A stretch of DNA of 64,000 nucleotides from Fluviicola chungangensis. Its GTDB lineage: Bacteria > Bacteroidota > Bacteroidia > Flavobacteriales_D > Crocinitomicaceae. Below are positions 52,148-61,231 of the stretch, piece after piece (within the stretch, counting starts at the first letter, position 1; the number at the start of each line of letters is the position of its first letter). A program made the position numbers and the translations under genes. Location: positions 478,808 through 542,807 of the forward strand of contig NZ_VLPL01000001.1 in assembly GCF_007558725.1 (NCBI RefSeq), read 5' to 3'. The notes under the pieces were generated by a model. That model was not told where the DNA came from. It searched no databases and was given only the letters and a program-made list of their open reading frames with translations.

Positions 52148-52993
52148 ATGCGCTTTCTCACCTGGATCTTCGTATTCTTATCCGGTTTTGTTTTCGGACA
52201 AAGCAACTCGCTTTTATACCAGGTAAAGAGCAAGGACAAAAAAGTTTCTTACCTTTTTGGAACAATCCATATGATCCCGGATTCGCTGTATTATTTCCCT
52301 GGAAAATTGGATAAAATCATTTCCAAATCGGATGAAGTGATTCTTGAAATCGCCAATCTTTCGAACCAGAGTTCCGTCATGAAACTCATGCTGCTCGATT
52401 CAGGTTCCTGTTTCGATATCTTTACTCCGCAGCAAAAAGATTCGGTCTTGAATTGGGGTGCAAATCTTTTGGGTATTAAACCCGACCAATTTGAAAAAGG
52501 CTTTGAAAAAAGAAAACCCTTTACCCTGTTACAATTGAGTTTTCAGAAGATGATATCGGGAAAAGTCCGGATGGTTGATATGGAAATTGAGTCCAAAGCC
52601 CAGCAAAATAAAATTCCAGTAAGCGGGCTTGAAACGGTTGAGTACCAATTGTCTATTTTTGACAAAATCCCACCCGGAGAACTCGCAGGTTTTATTATGG
52701 AAACAGTACGGAATCCGCAGGAAGGGGAAGAAAACTTTCAGAAAATGGTTCACTATTACCACCAGCAGGACCTGGAAAGTCTGGCCAATTTAATCCTGGA
52801 AAGCGATGAACTGGGCAGTTCTGCCGAGGAACTACTCGATAAACGAAATCACAACTGGATTCCCAAAATGGAAGAATTGATGAAAGCTAAATCGTGCTTT
52901 TTTGCAGTCGGTGCCGGACATTTGGGAGGTTCAAACGGAGTAATCGAATTACTTCGAAAAAGAGGATATGAAGTAACACCTGTTCGATATTAA
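52148..52993 (+). CDS. TraB/GumN-family protein
   Basis: 281 residues; signal peptide MRFLTWIFVFLSGFVFGQ. KVSYLFGTIHMIPDSLYYFP carries the GTIH motif and SCFFAVGAGHLGGSNGVIELLRKRGYEVTPV the closing GAGHL block of the TraB/GumN (Tiki-like) fold. Some members are suggested to be metalloproteases; the two His plus Glu residues expected for metal binding are present, but activity is unproven. Probably periplasmic or on the outer surface. Confidence 0.85.
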   Translation: MRFLTWIFVFLSGFVFGQSNSLLYQVKSKDKKVSYLFGTIHMIPDSLYYFPGKLDKIISKSDEVILEIANLSNQSSVMKLMLLDSGSCFDIFTPQQKDSVLNWGANLLGIKPDQFEKGFEKRKPFTLLQLSFQKMISGKVRMVDMEIESKAQQNKIPVSGLETVEYQLSIFDKIPPGELAGFIMETVRNPQEGEENFQKMVHYYHQQDLESLANLILESDELGSSAEELLDKRNHNWIPKMEELMKAKSCFFAVGAGHLGGSNGVIELLRKRGYEVTPVRY

Positions 52994-52994
52994 T

Positions 52995-53450
52995 ATGCGC
53001 AATTTATTAATTATTTTACTCACCGGTTCGATTGTTTTAAGTTGTAATACTTATTCGGAAGAAGAAAAAAGCGGGTTTGTTTCAAAAGCGGAACAATATG
53101 CCAAAAAGCATCACTGGAATTACGAAATTCTCGATGGAGGCTTGGTCGTTGAAGTGCTGGAAAAAGGAACCGGAACAGAAAAAATCCAATCGGGAAGTGA
53201 AGTGGAATTAACCTACAAGGGAACACTTACAAACGGCAGCAAATTCGACCAAACAGAACCTGGGAAACCACTTCAATCCAATTTAAAAGGATTGATCGGT
53301 GGATTTCAGCTAGGTCTCTTAGGCCATGTTTCAGGTACAAAGTTGCGCATGATAGTTCCTCCGCATTTGGGATACGGAGATGACGCTTTAGATAAAATAC
53401 CATCCAATTCAACTCTTATTTTTGAGATTTCGATTGAAAAGGTCTTCTAA
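52995..53450 (+). CDS. FKBP-type peptidyl-prolyl isomerase lipoprotein
   Basis: 151 residues; lipobox with Cys17 (IVLSCNTYS). The C-terminal 95 residues form a complete FKBP domain: GSEVELTYKGTLTNGSKFDQT, LKGLIGGFQLGLLGHVSGTKLRMIVPPHLGYGDDA and STLIFEISIEKVF. It catalyses prolyl isomerisation during folding of exported proteins. Flavobacterial GldI is a similar lipoprotein linked to gliding, but is longer; identity with GldI is not claimed. The last 35 bases overlap the convergent gene. Confidence 0.88.
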   Translation: MRNLLIILLTGSIVLSCNTYSEEEKSGFVSKAEQYAKKHHWNYEILDGGLVVEVLEKGTGTEKIQSGSEVELTYKGTLTNGSKFDQTEPGKPLQSNLKGLIGGFQLGLLGHVSGTKLRMIVPPHLGYGDDALDKIPSNSTLIFEISIEKVF

Positions 53451-54342
53451 ATTCAAAGAATTCATATCGTAAATTCAATGCCCCGTTTTTGCTGTAATTA
53501 CAGCTCGTTTTCCCTGGTGTAAATTGAAAAGCAATTCCATAATTCACTTCCAATCCCAATCTGACTCTTTTGAAGAACCTATTTTTCTTTGACAAAGCAA
53601 AGCTAATGTCAAAAGGCACGGATACCAACAACCCTTTAGCCATTTTCGCGGTATAATCCGTGGTTTGTGTTTCATTTAAGACAGGTGTCGGAACCGGTGA
53701 CTGGTAATTGTTTTCGTTCACACCCTCCACATAATAATTATCCCTGATTTGAGACTGAACAACTGAAGGTTTTGCAAACAAGAAATATACGTCCAAACCG
53801 GTCTCAAACTGGAAAATCCTATCCGGTCTTAATGCAAATCGTTCTCCTAAACCAATCATGGTTGACTTGACTCGGTAATATTTTTGGATATCTTGTCTCC
53901 TATTACCGATTACATAATAGGGATTCCCGGTTTGGCTGGAATTTAAAGTGTCAATAATGGTTTTGATTTCATGAAACCAGTACCTGGAAACCTGTGCTTC
54001 CGGTCCATACCCGAAATGAATGGTAGTGGAGAACCTGAAATTTTTACCGGCCCGTTTTTCTTTGTTATTCACGAAAGAAAAGGAAAACAAAGTATAACCA
54101 TCATCCACTTTTGTTCCTAAATAATCCGTGCCATTCGGGTTTATCAGAAATGAATCAGGAATCTGGAACCCCGGAGTTAATTGATCCCAGGTATCATCTG
54201 AAAAAGCAATTTTATTGGCGTTGATGACACCGGTACCGGCTTTAAAAACATAGGAAATTGTTTTCCCCTTAATGGAATCTTGTTTTTGAGAAAAGCTTAC
54301 TCCTGTGATTAACAGGAACGCATAAGAGATAAAGGTTTTCAT
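53416..54342 (-). CDS. Hypothetical outer-membrane-like protein, tandem paralogue A
   Basis: 308 residues from the ATG at 54342 (signal peptide MKTFISYAFLLITGVSFSQ). Clearly homologous to the next gene: shared blocks 'WDQLTPGFQIPDS / WDKMTPGFEIPDS', 'HFGYGPEAQ / HLGYGPELR', 'IIDTLNSSQTGNPYYVIGNR / IIDTLTSSQNGQEYYVYGNR', 'RIFQFETGLD / RLFQFETGFD'. Amphipathic strands ending LRYEF suggest an outer-membrane barrel. Its 3' end overlaps the FKBP gene by 35 bases in antisense. A TAATTTTG box lies 18 bases upstream. Function unknown. Confidence 0.7.
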   Translation of the reverse strand: MKTFISYAFLLITGVSFSQKQDSIKGKTISYVFKAGTGVINANKIAFSDDTWDQLTPGFQIPDSFLINPNGTDYLGTKVDDGYTLFSFSFVNNKEKRAGKNFRFSTTIHFGYGPEAQVSRYWFHEIKTIIDTLNSSQTGNPYYVIGNRRQDIQKYYRVKSTMIGLGERFALRPDRIFQFETGLDVYFLFAKPSVVQSQIRDNYYVEGVNENNYQSPVPTPVLNETQTTDYTAKMAKGLLVSVPFDISFALSKKNRFFKRVRLGLEVNYGIAFQFTPGKTSCNYSKNGALNLRYEFFEFRRPFQSKSQK

Positions 54343-54360
54343 TAGTTGGTTACAATGCTC

Positions 54361-54368
54361 CAAAATTA
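54361..54368 (-). promoter_or_regulatory. -7 promoter box of paralogue A
   Basis: TAATTTTG on the minus strand, 18 bases before the ATG at 54342, inside the 58-base spacer between the paralogues. Confidence 0.5.
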
Positions 54369-54400
54369 GAAATTAAATCTCTATCTCTTCTTAAGATTAG

Positions 54401-55297
54401 TTAAAAAGCAAAACGGAAATTCATTCCTCCGGTAATATTGAAATTAGTAGTAATCAAACCTCCTGTAAAAACAGTTGCCAATCCCGGATTCAGCTCTGCG
54501 CCTAAACGCATACGACTTGCCACCGGACTTTTTCGGGATAACTTAAAGCTCATTTCCAATGGTACTCGCATGATCACCCCGGAAGTAAGTTTATTTGAAA
54601 ATGTTTGAGCCTTGGTTTCATTCAGTAAAGGTTGCGGATAAGCATATCCCTGACCTTCATTCGGTAATCCTTCCAAGAGGTAACTATCTAAATAAGATGC
54701 CCTAACCTCACTAACAATACTCAGCATACACAGCAAATCAAATCCGGTTTCAAATTGGAACAAACGATTGGGATTGGTTGCAATATGCTCCCCTACTCCA
54801 AATACAATACTTTTCGAAGTATATCTTTTTGCGATCGTTTGGTTCCTGTTTCCGTAAACATAATACTCTTGTCCGTTTTGACTGGATGTCAGCGTATCAA
54901 TAATCTCCCTGTCTTCGTGATACCAGCGATTTTCAGCTCGCAACTCCGGCCCGTAACCTAAATGAAATGTTGTTGTTGCCAGGAATTTACGCCCGGGTTG
55001 TTTAGCTGCTCCGTTTATCAGTGAAAAAGAAAATAGATAATATTGATTGCTGGAAGTCGTATGGATATTATCCTTGATCTCAACTCCGTTAAATCCGGTC
55101 GTCAAAGAATCCGGAATCTCAAAGCCCGGAGTCATTTTATCCCATTGAGATCGCGTAAAATCAAATACAACGCTGTTTGCCATTCCATGTGTCATCTTGA
55201 CAATAAAACGGGGATTTTTGGTATTCAACGAATCGCCTTGCTGGGAAAAAACAATTCCAGACATTAACACCGATAATAAAACTATGCAGATTTTCAT
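54401..55297 (-). CDS. Hypothetical outer-membrane-like protein, tandem paralogue B
   Basis: 298 residues; signal peptide MKICIVLLSVLMSGIVFSQ. The C-terminus NFNITGGMNFRFAF ends in Phe after alternating residues, the usual end of an outer-membrane beta-barrel. Homologous along its whole length to the 53416-54342 product. The conserved stretch LFSFSLINGAAKQPGRKFLATTTFHLGYGPE lies in the middle. I do not recognise a named family. The pair arose by tandem duplication; each may have its own promoter. Confidence 0.7.
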   Translation of the reverse strand: MKICIVLLSVLMSGIVFSQQGDSLNTKNPRFIVKMTHGMANSVVFDFTRSQWDKMTPGFEIPDSLTTGFNGVEIKDNIHTTSSNQYYLFSFSLINGAAKQPGRKFLATTTFHLGYGPELRAENRWYHEDREIIDTLTSSQNGQEYYVYGNRNQTIAKRYTSKSIVFGVGEHIATNPNRLFQFETGFDLLCMLSIVSEVRASYLDSYLLEGLPNEGQGYAYPQPLLNETKAQTFSNKLTSGVIMRVPLEMSFKLSRKSPVASRMRLGAELNPGLATVFTGGLITTNFNITGGMNFRFAF

Positions 55298-55534
55298 AAA
55301 TTAATTTTAATGACTGATTAACAGCGTAATTGCTTATTTATTGTGTTTAAATATCAAAAGCCCGATCCCAAATAAGGAGTAAAGACAACGCTGATTTACC
55401 TTTATCACTAACAAAAAAGCAGCTTTAAACAACTCTAAAAAGCTCATTTTCATGTGTTTTCAAAAATTCGTAAAAAAAGCAGTAATTCGAAACATAAAAT
55501 CACTCAAAACATTGTTAAAACGAAAAGAAACCGC

Positions 55535-55542
55535 TATTTTTG
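55535..55542 (+). promoter_or_regulatory. sucD -7 promoter box
   Basis: TATTTTTG, with TTG at 55513-55515 (19-base spacing) as a possible -33 element; 36 bases before the ATG at 55579. Nothing else was recognised in the 281-base spacer. Confidence 0.55.
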
Positions 55543-55578
55543 AATCGCATTTTAAAAACGAAATCTAAATTCTCAAAC

Positions 55579-56457
55579 ATGAGTGTTCTAGTTAATAAAA
55601 ACTCTAAAGTAATTGTACAAGGATTCACAGGAAGTGAAGGTACTTTCCATGCAGGTCAAATGATTGATTATGGAACAAACGTTGTTGGTGGTGTTACTCC
55701 GGGAAAAGGAGGTGCATATCACCTGGATCGTCCTGTTTTCAATACAGTTGCTGATGCAGTAGCTAAAACCGGCGCTGATGTTTCTATTATTTTCGTTCCA
55801 CCGGCATTTGCAGCCGATGCCATTATGGAAGCAGCAAATGCAGGAATTAAAGTGATCGTGTGTATTACCGAGGGTATTCCTGTAAACGATATGGTACGTG
55901 CAAAAGAATACCTGAAAGGAACAGGTGCTCGTTTGATCGGGCCAAACTGTCCGGGTGTAATTACTGCCGGTGAAGCGAAAGTGGGTATCATGCCTGGATT
56001 CGTTTTCAAAAAAGGAAAAATCGGTATCGTTTCCAAATCCGGAACATTGACATACGAAGCAGCAGATCAGGTTGCGAAAGCAGGATTGGGAATCACAACC
56101 GCGATTGGTATCGGTGGAGATCCGATCATCGGAACAACGACAAAAGAAGCAGTGGAATTGTTGATGAACGATCCTGAAACAGAAGGAATTATTATGATCG
56201 GTGAGATTGGTGGTAGCCTGGAAGCAATCGCGGCTCGCTGGATCAAAGAAAACGGTACCAAACCTGTTGTTGGGTTTATCGCCGGTGAAACAGCACCGAA
56301 AGGACGTACCATGGGTCACGCAGGTGCAATCGTTGGTGGTGATGACGATACCGCAGAAGCTAAAAAACGAATCATGCGCGAGTGTGGAATTCACGTAGTG
56401 GACTCCCCTGCTCACATCGGTTCGAAAATGGCTGAAATTTTAGGAGTTACAGCGTAA
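55579..56457 (+). CDS. sucD: Succinyl-CoA synthetase alpha subunit
   Basis: 292 residues from the ATG at 55579; an in-frame TTG upstream lies inside the promoter and is rejected. [20 protein letters not shown] is the CoA-binding Rossmann start, [20 protein letters not shown] the central block and [13 protein letters not shown] carries the phospho-histidine. With SucC it makes succinate and ATP or GTP from succinyl-CoA in the TCA cycle. SucC is not adjacent, unlike in E. coli. Followed by a strong terminator. Confidence 0.97.
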   Translation: MSVLVNKNSKVIVQGFTGSEGTFHAGQMIDYGTNVVGGVTPGKGGAYHLDRPVFNTVADAVAKTGADVSIIFVPPAFAADAIMEAANAGIKVIVCITEGIPVNDMVRAKEYLKGTGARLIGPNCPGVITAGEAKVGIMPGFVFKKGKIGIVSKSGTLTYEAADQVAKAGLGITTAIGIGGDPIIGTTTKEAVELLMNDPETEGIIMIGEIGGSLEAIAARWIKENGTKPVVGFIAGETAPKGRTMGHAGAIVGGDDDTAEAKKRIMRECGIHVVDSPAHIGSKMAEILGVTA

Positions 56458-56479
56458 TCGCTCTAATTAATACTACAAG

Positions 56480-56510
56480 ATCCCGATTCTCAAACGAGTC
56501 GGGATTTTTT
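56480..56510 (+). terminator. sucD intrinsic terminator
   Basis: ATCCCGA (56480-56486) pairs with TCGGGAT (56499-56505), then a T run, 22 bases after the sucD stop. Confidence 0.85.
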
Positions 56511-56599
56511 ATTTTTTGAAAGGTGGATGTAATATTGCAAAATTACGTCCAAAAAAATCATCATATTAATTACCTTCAAGTTATCATTCGATTACAAAC

Positions 56600-57541
56600 A
56601 TGGACAAACAGCGCAAATACAAACAATACGAATCACAAGACCCGGGTTTAGGTACTGCTTATCAAAAGTCCGTCAAACGTATTTTGAACGAAGACGGATC
56701 TTACAATATCAAACGCGTCGGAACGATTCGGATGCTCAAGGATTTTTACAAATTCCTGGTTGATCTCAATGCCTGGAAATTCGGTTTCTTTCTCGTGGGT
56801 AGTTTCCTGGCTGCTAATCTTTTCTTTGCCGCGATCTATTGCTGGATCGGAACCGAACACCTTCATGGGATCAATCCAAACCAAAATGAATTCGTTGCAG
56901 CTTTTTATTTTAGCGCTCAAACGTTCACAACCGTCGGGTACGGTGCAATTGCTCCTGTCGGGAATTTAACCTCCTTCGTTGCAGCCATGGAAGCCTTCGT
57001 AGGTTTGATCGCTTTCGCCATTGCAACCGGTTTGATCTACGGCCGGTTCTCCCGGCCTTCCACCAAAATTGCATTTTCCCACAATGTCATTATTACTCCT
57101 CATAAGGATAACATGGCACTGATGTTTAAAATCGTGAATCAACGTAACAGTGTACTTTTAAATACCAAAGTGCATGTCAACCTTTCTTTAGTCGATGAGG
57201 ATTCGGAATCCAATATGATGAAGCGACAGTATTATTCACTTCCCCTGGAGGTGGATTTTGTTCGTTATTTTCCTTTAACCTGGACTTTAGTCCACAGCAT
57301 CAATGATGATTCTCCCTTGTACGACCTGACTTTATCGGAAATAAGAGGGAAATTGGCAGAGCTGTTTATCATTATTGAGGCATTTGATGAGACTTATTCG
57401 CAAACAGTGATCCGCAAACACTCTTATGCTGAACATCAATGGGCAACAGGGGTCAAATTCAAAAAGAACTTCAGTGCAGATGAAAGCGGTACCATCGTTC
57501 TCAACATAAACGAGATCAGCGATTTGGAAGTACTTTCTTAA
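56600..57541 (+). CDS. Inward-rectifier (Kir-type) potassium channel
   Basis: 313 residues. Two membrane helices (about 60-82 and 124-147) flank a pore loop with the selectivity filter TTVGYG (110-115). The C-terminal 165 residues form the cytoplasmic immunoglobulin-like Kir domain (LMFKIVNQRNSVLLNTKVHVNLSL...FPLTWTLVHSI). This is the KirBac arrangement; the tetramer would conduct K+ inwards or set membrane potential. Stand-alone gene between the sucD terminator and the queE hairpin spacer. Confidence 0.93.
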   Translation: MDKQRKYKQYESQDPGLGTAYQKSVKRILNEDGSYNIKRVGTIRMLKDFYKFLVDLNAWKFGFFLVGSFLAANLFFAAIYCWIGTEHLHGINPNQNEFVAAFYFSAQTFTTVGYGAIAPVGNLTSFVAAMEAFVGLIAFAIATGLIYGRFSRPSTKIAFSHNVIITPHKDNMALMFKIVNQRNSVLLNTKVHVNLSLVDEDSESNMMKRQYYSLPLEVDFVRYFPLTWTLVHSINDDSPLYDLTLSEIRGKLAELFIIIEAFDETYSQTVIRKHSYAEHQWATGVKFKKNFSADESGTIVLNINEISDLEVLS

Positions 57542-57605
57542 TTATCAATGAGCAATGATTAAATTATCAAGCCTTCCCGCACTTGATAATTGCTAATTGA
57601 TAATT
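57540..57605. repeat. AATTATCAAT word hairpin
   Basis: AATTATCAATGAGCAAT plus ATTATCAAG on the left pairs with CTTGATAATTGCTAATTGATAATT on the right, apart from an 8-base insertion, around the loop CCTTCCCGCA. It begins at the channel stop codon and ends just before the queE -7 box. Confidence 0.7.
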
Positions 57606-57609
57606 TAAT

Positions 57610-57617
57610 TACCTTTG
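57610..57617 (+). promoter_or_regulatory. -7 promoter box of the queE operon, 4 bases before the ATG
   Basis: TACCTTTG; ATG at 57622. Same 4-base spacing as trmD, again predicting a leaderless start. Confidence 0.7.
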
Positions 57618-57621
57618 AAGT

Positions 57622-58236
57622 ATGGCACAATACAGTTCTACTTTGTACCCGGTTATGGAACATTTCTACACGCTGCAGGGTGAGGGAAAATATACAGGAA
57701 CTTCGGCATATTTCATTCGATTGGGTGGATGTGATGTGGGTTGTGTTTGGTGTGACGTAAAAGAATCCTGGAATGCGGATATTCATCCGAAAATGAGCGT
57801 GGAAGAATTAAAAAACATCGTTTCCCAATCTCCGGGAGAATTAGTCGTTATTACCGGTGGAGAACCTGCCATGTACGACTTGACCGTTTTAGTGGATGCA
57901 CTGCATTCCATCGGGAAATATGTAGCCATTGAAACATCCGGAACGAGTGAATTGGCAGGAGATGTCGACTGGTATACCTTCTCTCCAAAAAAATTTAAAA
58001 CACCCGTTAAAGAAGCGTATGCGAAAGCTTCCGAATTAAAAATTGTTATCTTTCACAAATCAGATTTGGCATGGGCAGAAGATCATTCCAATAAAGTGAA
58101 TGAAAACTGCGTGCTCTATTTGCAACCGGAATGGTCAAAAAGGGAACAATTATTGCCGACGATCATTGAGTATGTGAAAAATCATCCGAAATGGAAGATT
58201 TCTTTGCAAACGCATAAATACTTAGAAATACCTTAA
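57622..58236 (+). CDS. queE: 7-carboxy-7-deazaguanine synthase
   Basis: 204 residues. The radical SAM cluster motif CX3CX2C is C37-x3-C41-x2-C44 (GGCDVGCVWCDVKESW), preceded by LQGEGKYTGTSAYFIRLGG, and VVITGGEPAMYDL provides the SAM 'GGE' motif. QueE converts 6-carboxytetrahydropterin into CDG in the queuosine/7-deazaguanine tRNA pathway. Other que genes are not adjacent. It opens a four-gene operon; the next ATG is 2 bases after the stop. Confidence 0.95.
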   Translation: MAQYSSTLYPVMEHFYTLQGEGKYTGTSAYFIRLGGCDVGCVWCDVKESWNADIHPKMSVEELKNIVSQSPGELVVITGGEPAMYDLTVLVDALHSIGKYVAIETSGTSELAGDVDWYTFSPKKFKTPVKEAYAKASELKIVIFHKSDLAWAEDHSNKVNENCVLYLQPEWSKREQLLPTIIEYVKNHPKWKISLQTHKYLEIP

Positions 58237-58238
58237 GC

Positions 58239-60260
58239 ATGAAAAACCTTTTAATGGCTTGTTTCATTTTGGCTGTCGCTTCTTGCTCAACAGCACAAAT
58301 GTCCTACTCCTCCAAAAATAAAAAAGCAATTGCCCTTTTTGAAGAAGGCCGGGCGGAACCAAGTAAGTCTGTCGATCCGAAAACACATGGCCCCAATTAC
58401 GCCGCAGGAATCGCCCTTTTGGAAAAAGCATTGGAAAAAGATCCGAATTTCTGGGAAGCGCATATGGTGGAAGCAGAAATGTATGAAGAACTGAATCAGC
58501 CATATAAAGCCATTGAACATTACCGGAAAGCAATTGCTATCAACCCGAATCCAACTTCCGGAGGAGCGGTTTATTTCTACCTTGGAACATTGGAATACAC
58601 GATAGGTGAATACGAAAATGCTGTAAAGAGCCTGACAACATTCACCCAGGCAAAAGGTGCACATCCGGAGAACATTGCACGTGCAAAACAACTTATTGAT
58701 GATTGTTCGTTTGCTATAGAAGCAATGAAAAATCCTACTCAGTTCAAACCGGTAAACCTTGGTCCGGGGGTCAATACAAAAGATCCGGAGTATTTTCCAA
58801 CTATTACTGTTGATGGTAAAACACTCTTGTTTACGCGCCTAATTGATGACAAACGGGTCAAAGGATCTTACCAAAAACAGGAAGATTTTTACGTATCCAA
58901 TTTGAGTACATTCAATACCTGGGAAACGGCTGTACCGATGCCCAAAAATATCAATACTGTTAATAATGAAGGTGCTCCGACAATCAGTGCTGACGGCCGA
59001 AACCTGATTTTTGTGGCTTGTTCCGATGAAAGTGGAATAAACTATGGCGAAAACCGGAAAGGAAAGGGAAGTTGCGATTTGTTTTACACCAAACGACTCG
59101 GAAATCAATGGGTGGATCCGGTAAACCTTCCAGGGGCGATTAATACCGGGAACTGGGAATCGCAGCCATCGTTATCCGCTGATGGAAAGACGCTTTATTT
59201 TGTACGAAAAGTCATGTCCCGAAACGGCAGACCGGACTCGGACATTTATTTCTCAACGTTAAAAGAAGATGGTTCCTGGGATACGCCGGTACGTTTGCCA
59301 AATACAATCAATACACCCTATATGGAAGAATCTGTTTTGATCCATCCCGATGGAAAAACGCTGTACTTCTCTTCCCAGGGACATCCGGGAATGGGTGGTC
59401 TGGACATTTTTGTCTCCCGTATGAATGAAAAAGGCGAATGGGGTAAACCGGAAAATTTAGGCTACCCGATCAATACCAGCGCCGATGAAAATTCCTTACT
59501 GGTGAGCGCCGACGGAGAAATCGCATTCTTTGCTTCTGACCGGGAAGGTGGTTTTGGTGATTTGGATATTTACTATTTTGTCATGCCGGAAAAATTCCGA
59601 CCGGTGAAGACCCTTTACTTCGATGGATTAGTATTCGATGCCGTAACTAAAAAGCCACTTGCTGGAAAATTCTCCCTGGTAAATATCAAAACAGGGGTTG
59701 AAGTGATTAAATCGGAGGCTGACCAGGTAAACGGAACATTCACTGTGTCGCTTCCTTTGAATGAAGAATATGCTTTATCCGTAAGTTATCCGGGATATAC
59801 CTTCTACTCTCAAAACTTTAACATGACTGTGGCAGACAACCAGGAATCTTTCCACATGGATGTTCCTATGAATCCGATCGATGAGGCAGGACCTGCAACA
59901 GCATTACGTAACGTATTCTTCGATTTAGGAAAGGCAACTCTTCGTCCGGAATCGTATGTAGAATTGAATAAATTACGTGACTTATTAAAAGCAAATCCGG
60001 CTATTAAAATTGAGATCGGTGGACATACGGATACACGCGGTGACGCTGCAGACAACTTGAAGCTATCGGAAGCACGTGCGAAATCGGTGAAGGATTATCT
60101 GATCGAGCAGGGAATTGAGACCTCCCGCTTGTCATCCAAAGGATACGGTGAATCCATACCGATCTTTACCGACGAAGCAATCGCAAAAATGACCAAAGAA
60201 AGCGAAAAAGAGAAGGCACACCAGGAAAACCGCAGAACAGAATATAAGATCTTGAAATAA
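58239..60260 (+). CDS. PorE-like OmpA-family lipoprotein (TPR, propeller, OmpA)
   Basis: 673 residues. Lipobox with Cys16 (AVASC), TPR-like helices (about 25-160), WD40/PD40-like propeller (about 165-450: 'PTITVDGKTLLFTR', 'PTISADGRNLIFV', 'PSLSADGKTLYFV', 'HPDGKTLYFSS', 'VSADGEIAFFAS'), a carboxypeptidase-regulatory-like domain (about 460-550), and a C-terminal OmpA domain (NVFFDLGKATLRPES, GGHTDTRGDAADNLKLSEAR). This order matches T9SS component PorE of Porphyromonas gingivalis, which is thought to anchor the secretion machine to peptidoglycan. Bacteroidota carry several such paralogues, so the PorE assignment is inference. Confidence 0.88.
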   Translation: MKNLLMACFILAVASCSTAQMSYSSKNKKAIALFEEGRAEPSKSVDPKTHGPNYAAGIALLEKALEKDPNFWEAHMVEAEMYEELNQPYKAIEHYRKAIAINPNPTSGGAVYFYLGTLEYTIGEYENAVKSLTTFTQAKGAHPENIARAKQLIDDCSFAIEAMKNPTQFKPVNLGPGVNTKDPEYFPTITVDGKTLLFTRLIDDKRVKGSYQKQEDFYVSNLSTFNTWETAVPMPKNINTVNNEGAPTISADGRNLIFVACSDESGINYGENRKGKGSCDLFYTKRLGNQWVDPVNLPGAINTGNWESQPSLSADGKTLYFVRKVMSRNGRPDSDIYFSTLKEDGSWDTPVRLPNTINTPYMEESVLIHPDGKTLYFSSQGHPGMGGLDIFVSRMNEKGEWGKPENLGYPINTSADENSLLVSADGEIAFFASDREGGFGDLDIYYFVMPEKFRPVKTLYFDGLVFDAVTKKPLAGKFSLVNIKTGVEVIKSEADQVNGTFTVSLPLNEEYALSVSYPGYTFYSQNFNMTVADNQESFHMDVPMNPIDEAGPATALRNVFFDLGKATLRPESYVELNKLRDLLKANPAIKIEIGGHTDTRGDAADNLKLSEARAKSVKDYLIEQGIETSRLSSKGYGESIPIFTDEAIAKMTKESEKEKAHQENRRTEYKILK

Positions 60261-61231
60261 TGCATTTCTTTCGACTCATACGACCAATCAATCTGCTTGT
60301 CATTATCCTGACAATGTACGGAATACGTCTATTTTTCCTTCCTTACTTTTCAGAAGATGTATTGCTAAAAAAATCACATCCACACGAAGCATTGGATTAT
60401 TTTCTGTTGGTATTTTCCACTGTATTAATTGCTGCAGCCGGAAACATTATCAATGACTATTTTGATGTAAAAGCGGACCGGATCAATAAACCGGATAAAC
60501 TGATCGTTGGAAAACACATCAAACCCCGCTGGGCAATTGTTTCGCATTGGACCTTAAACTTTGTTGCATTTTCCATTGCCTGTTATTTAACCTGGGCGTA
60601 TGAAACATTCTGGTATGTGTTCATTCATTTATTAAGTATCAATGTCCTTTGGTTTTATTCGATGTATTTCAAACGAAAATTCCTGATCGGGAATCTATTC
60701 ATTGCAGCTCTAACCGGGCTGGTTCCCCTATTGTGCGGAATTCACTTTTTAGGTTTGACAACTCCGTTTCAAAGTGCCAATTTTATGAGTGATTTTAAAG
60801 AAGGTGCGAATTGGATCTCTCAATTAAACCTGAAAATTTTCTTCATTGTCGCATTGGCATTTTTTGCATCCTGTTTGAATCTCGTTCGCGAAATTGTAAA
60901 AGATATGGAAGATGTGAAGGGTGATTTATTATTAAAAGCAAAAACAATTCCTATCGTTTTGGGAGTTAACAAAGCAAAATGGATCTCATTGGTTTGTTTG
61001 GTTGCAATCATTCTTATTTCCCTTCCTTTTTTAATCGAAGGATATTCTGTTTTCAATCAAACCTTCGTTCGTGTCATGGGTCCCTCTTTTATTATATACA
61101 TCTTGTTGTTACTCTGCTGTGTACTCCTGATGAAAAAGCCGGAACAAAAGCGATTGAAGCAAATTGACCTGATTTTAAAAATAACGATGCTCATTGGCTG
61201 CTGTATGCCGTTTTACTGGTATTTTCTATGA
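60260..61231 (+). CDS. UbiA-family prenyltransferase
   Basis: 323 residues with about eight or nine membrane helices. NDYFDVKADRINKPDK (65-80) supplies the first NDxxDxxxD Mg-prenyl-diphosphate motif, and REIVKDMEDVKGDLLLKAKT the second DxxxD motif. Bacteroidota members are usually annotated as geranylgeranylglycerol-phosphate geranylgeranyltransferase-like; menaquinone or other prenyl transfer is an alternative. TAATG overlaps the upstream stop by one base, and ATGA overlaps the downstream maf gene. Confidence 0.88.
   Translation: MHFFRLIRPINLLVIILTMYGIRLFFLPYFSEDVLLKKSHPHEALDYFLLVFSTVLIAAAGNIINDYFDVKADRINKPDKLIVGKHIKPRWAIVSHWTLNFVAFSIACYLTWAYETFWYVFIHLLSINVLWFYSMYFKRKFLIGNLFIAALTGLVPLLCGIHFLGLTTPFQSANFMSDFKEGANWISQLNLKIFFIVALAFFASCLNLVREIVKDMEDVKGDLLLKAKTIPIVLGVNKAKWISLVCLVAIILISLPFLIEGYSVFNQTFVRVMGPSFIIYILLLLCCVLLMKKPEQKRLKQIDLILKITMLIGCCMPFYWYFL

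Noticed and set aside
55588-56415. Long minus-strand open frame of 275 codons opposite sucD
   Set aside because: It is antisense to an unmistakable SucD in a matching codon phase; the translation is Cys/Ser/Phe-rich with no family features.
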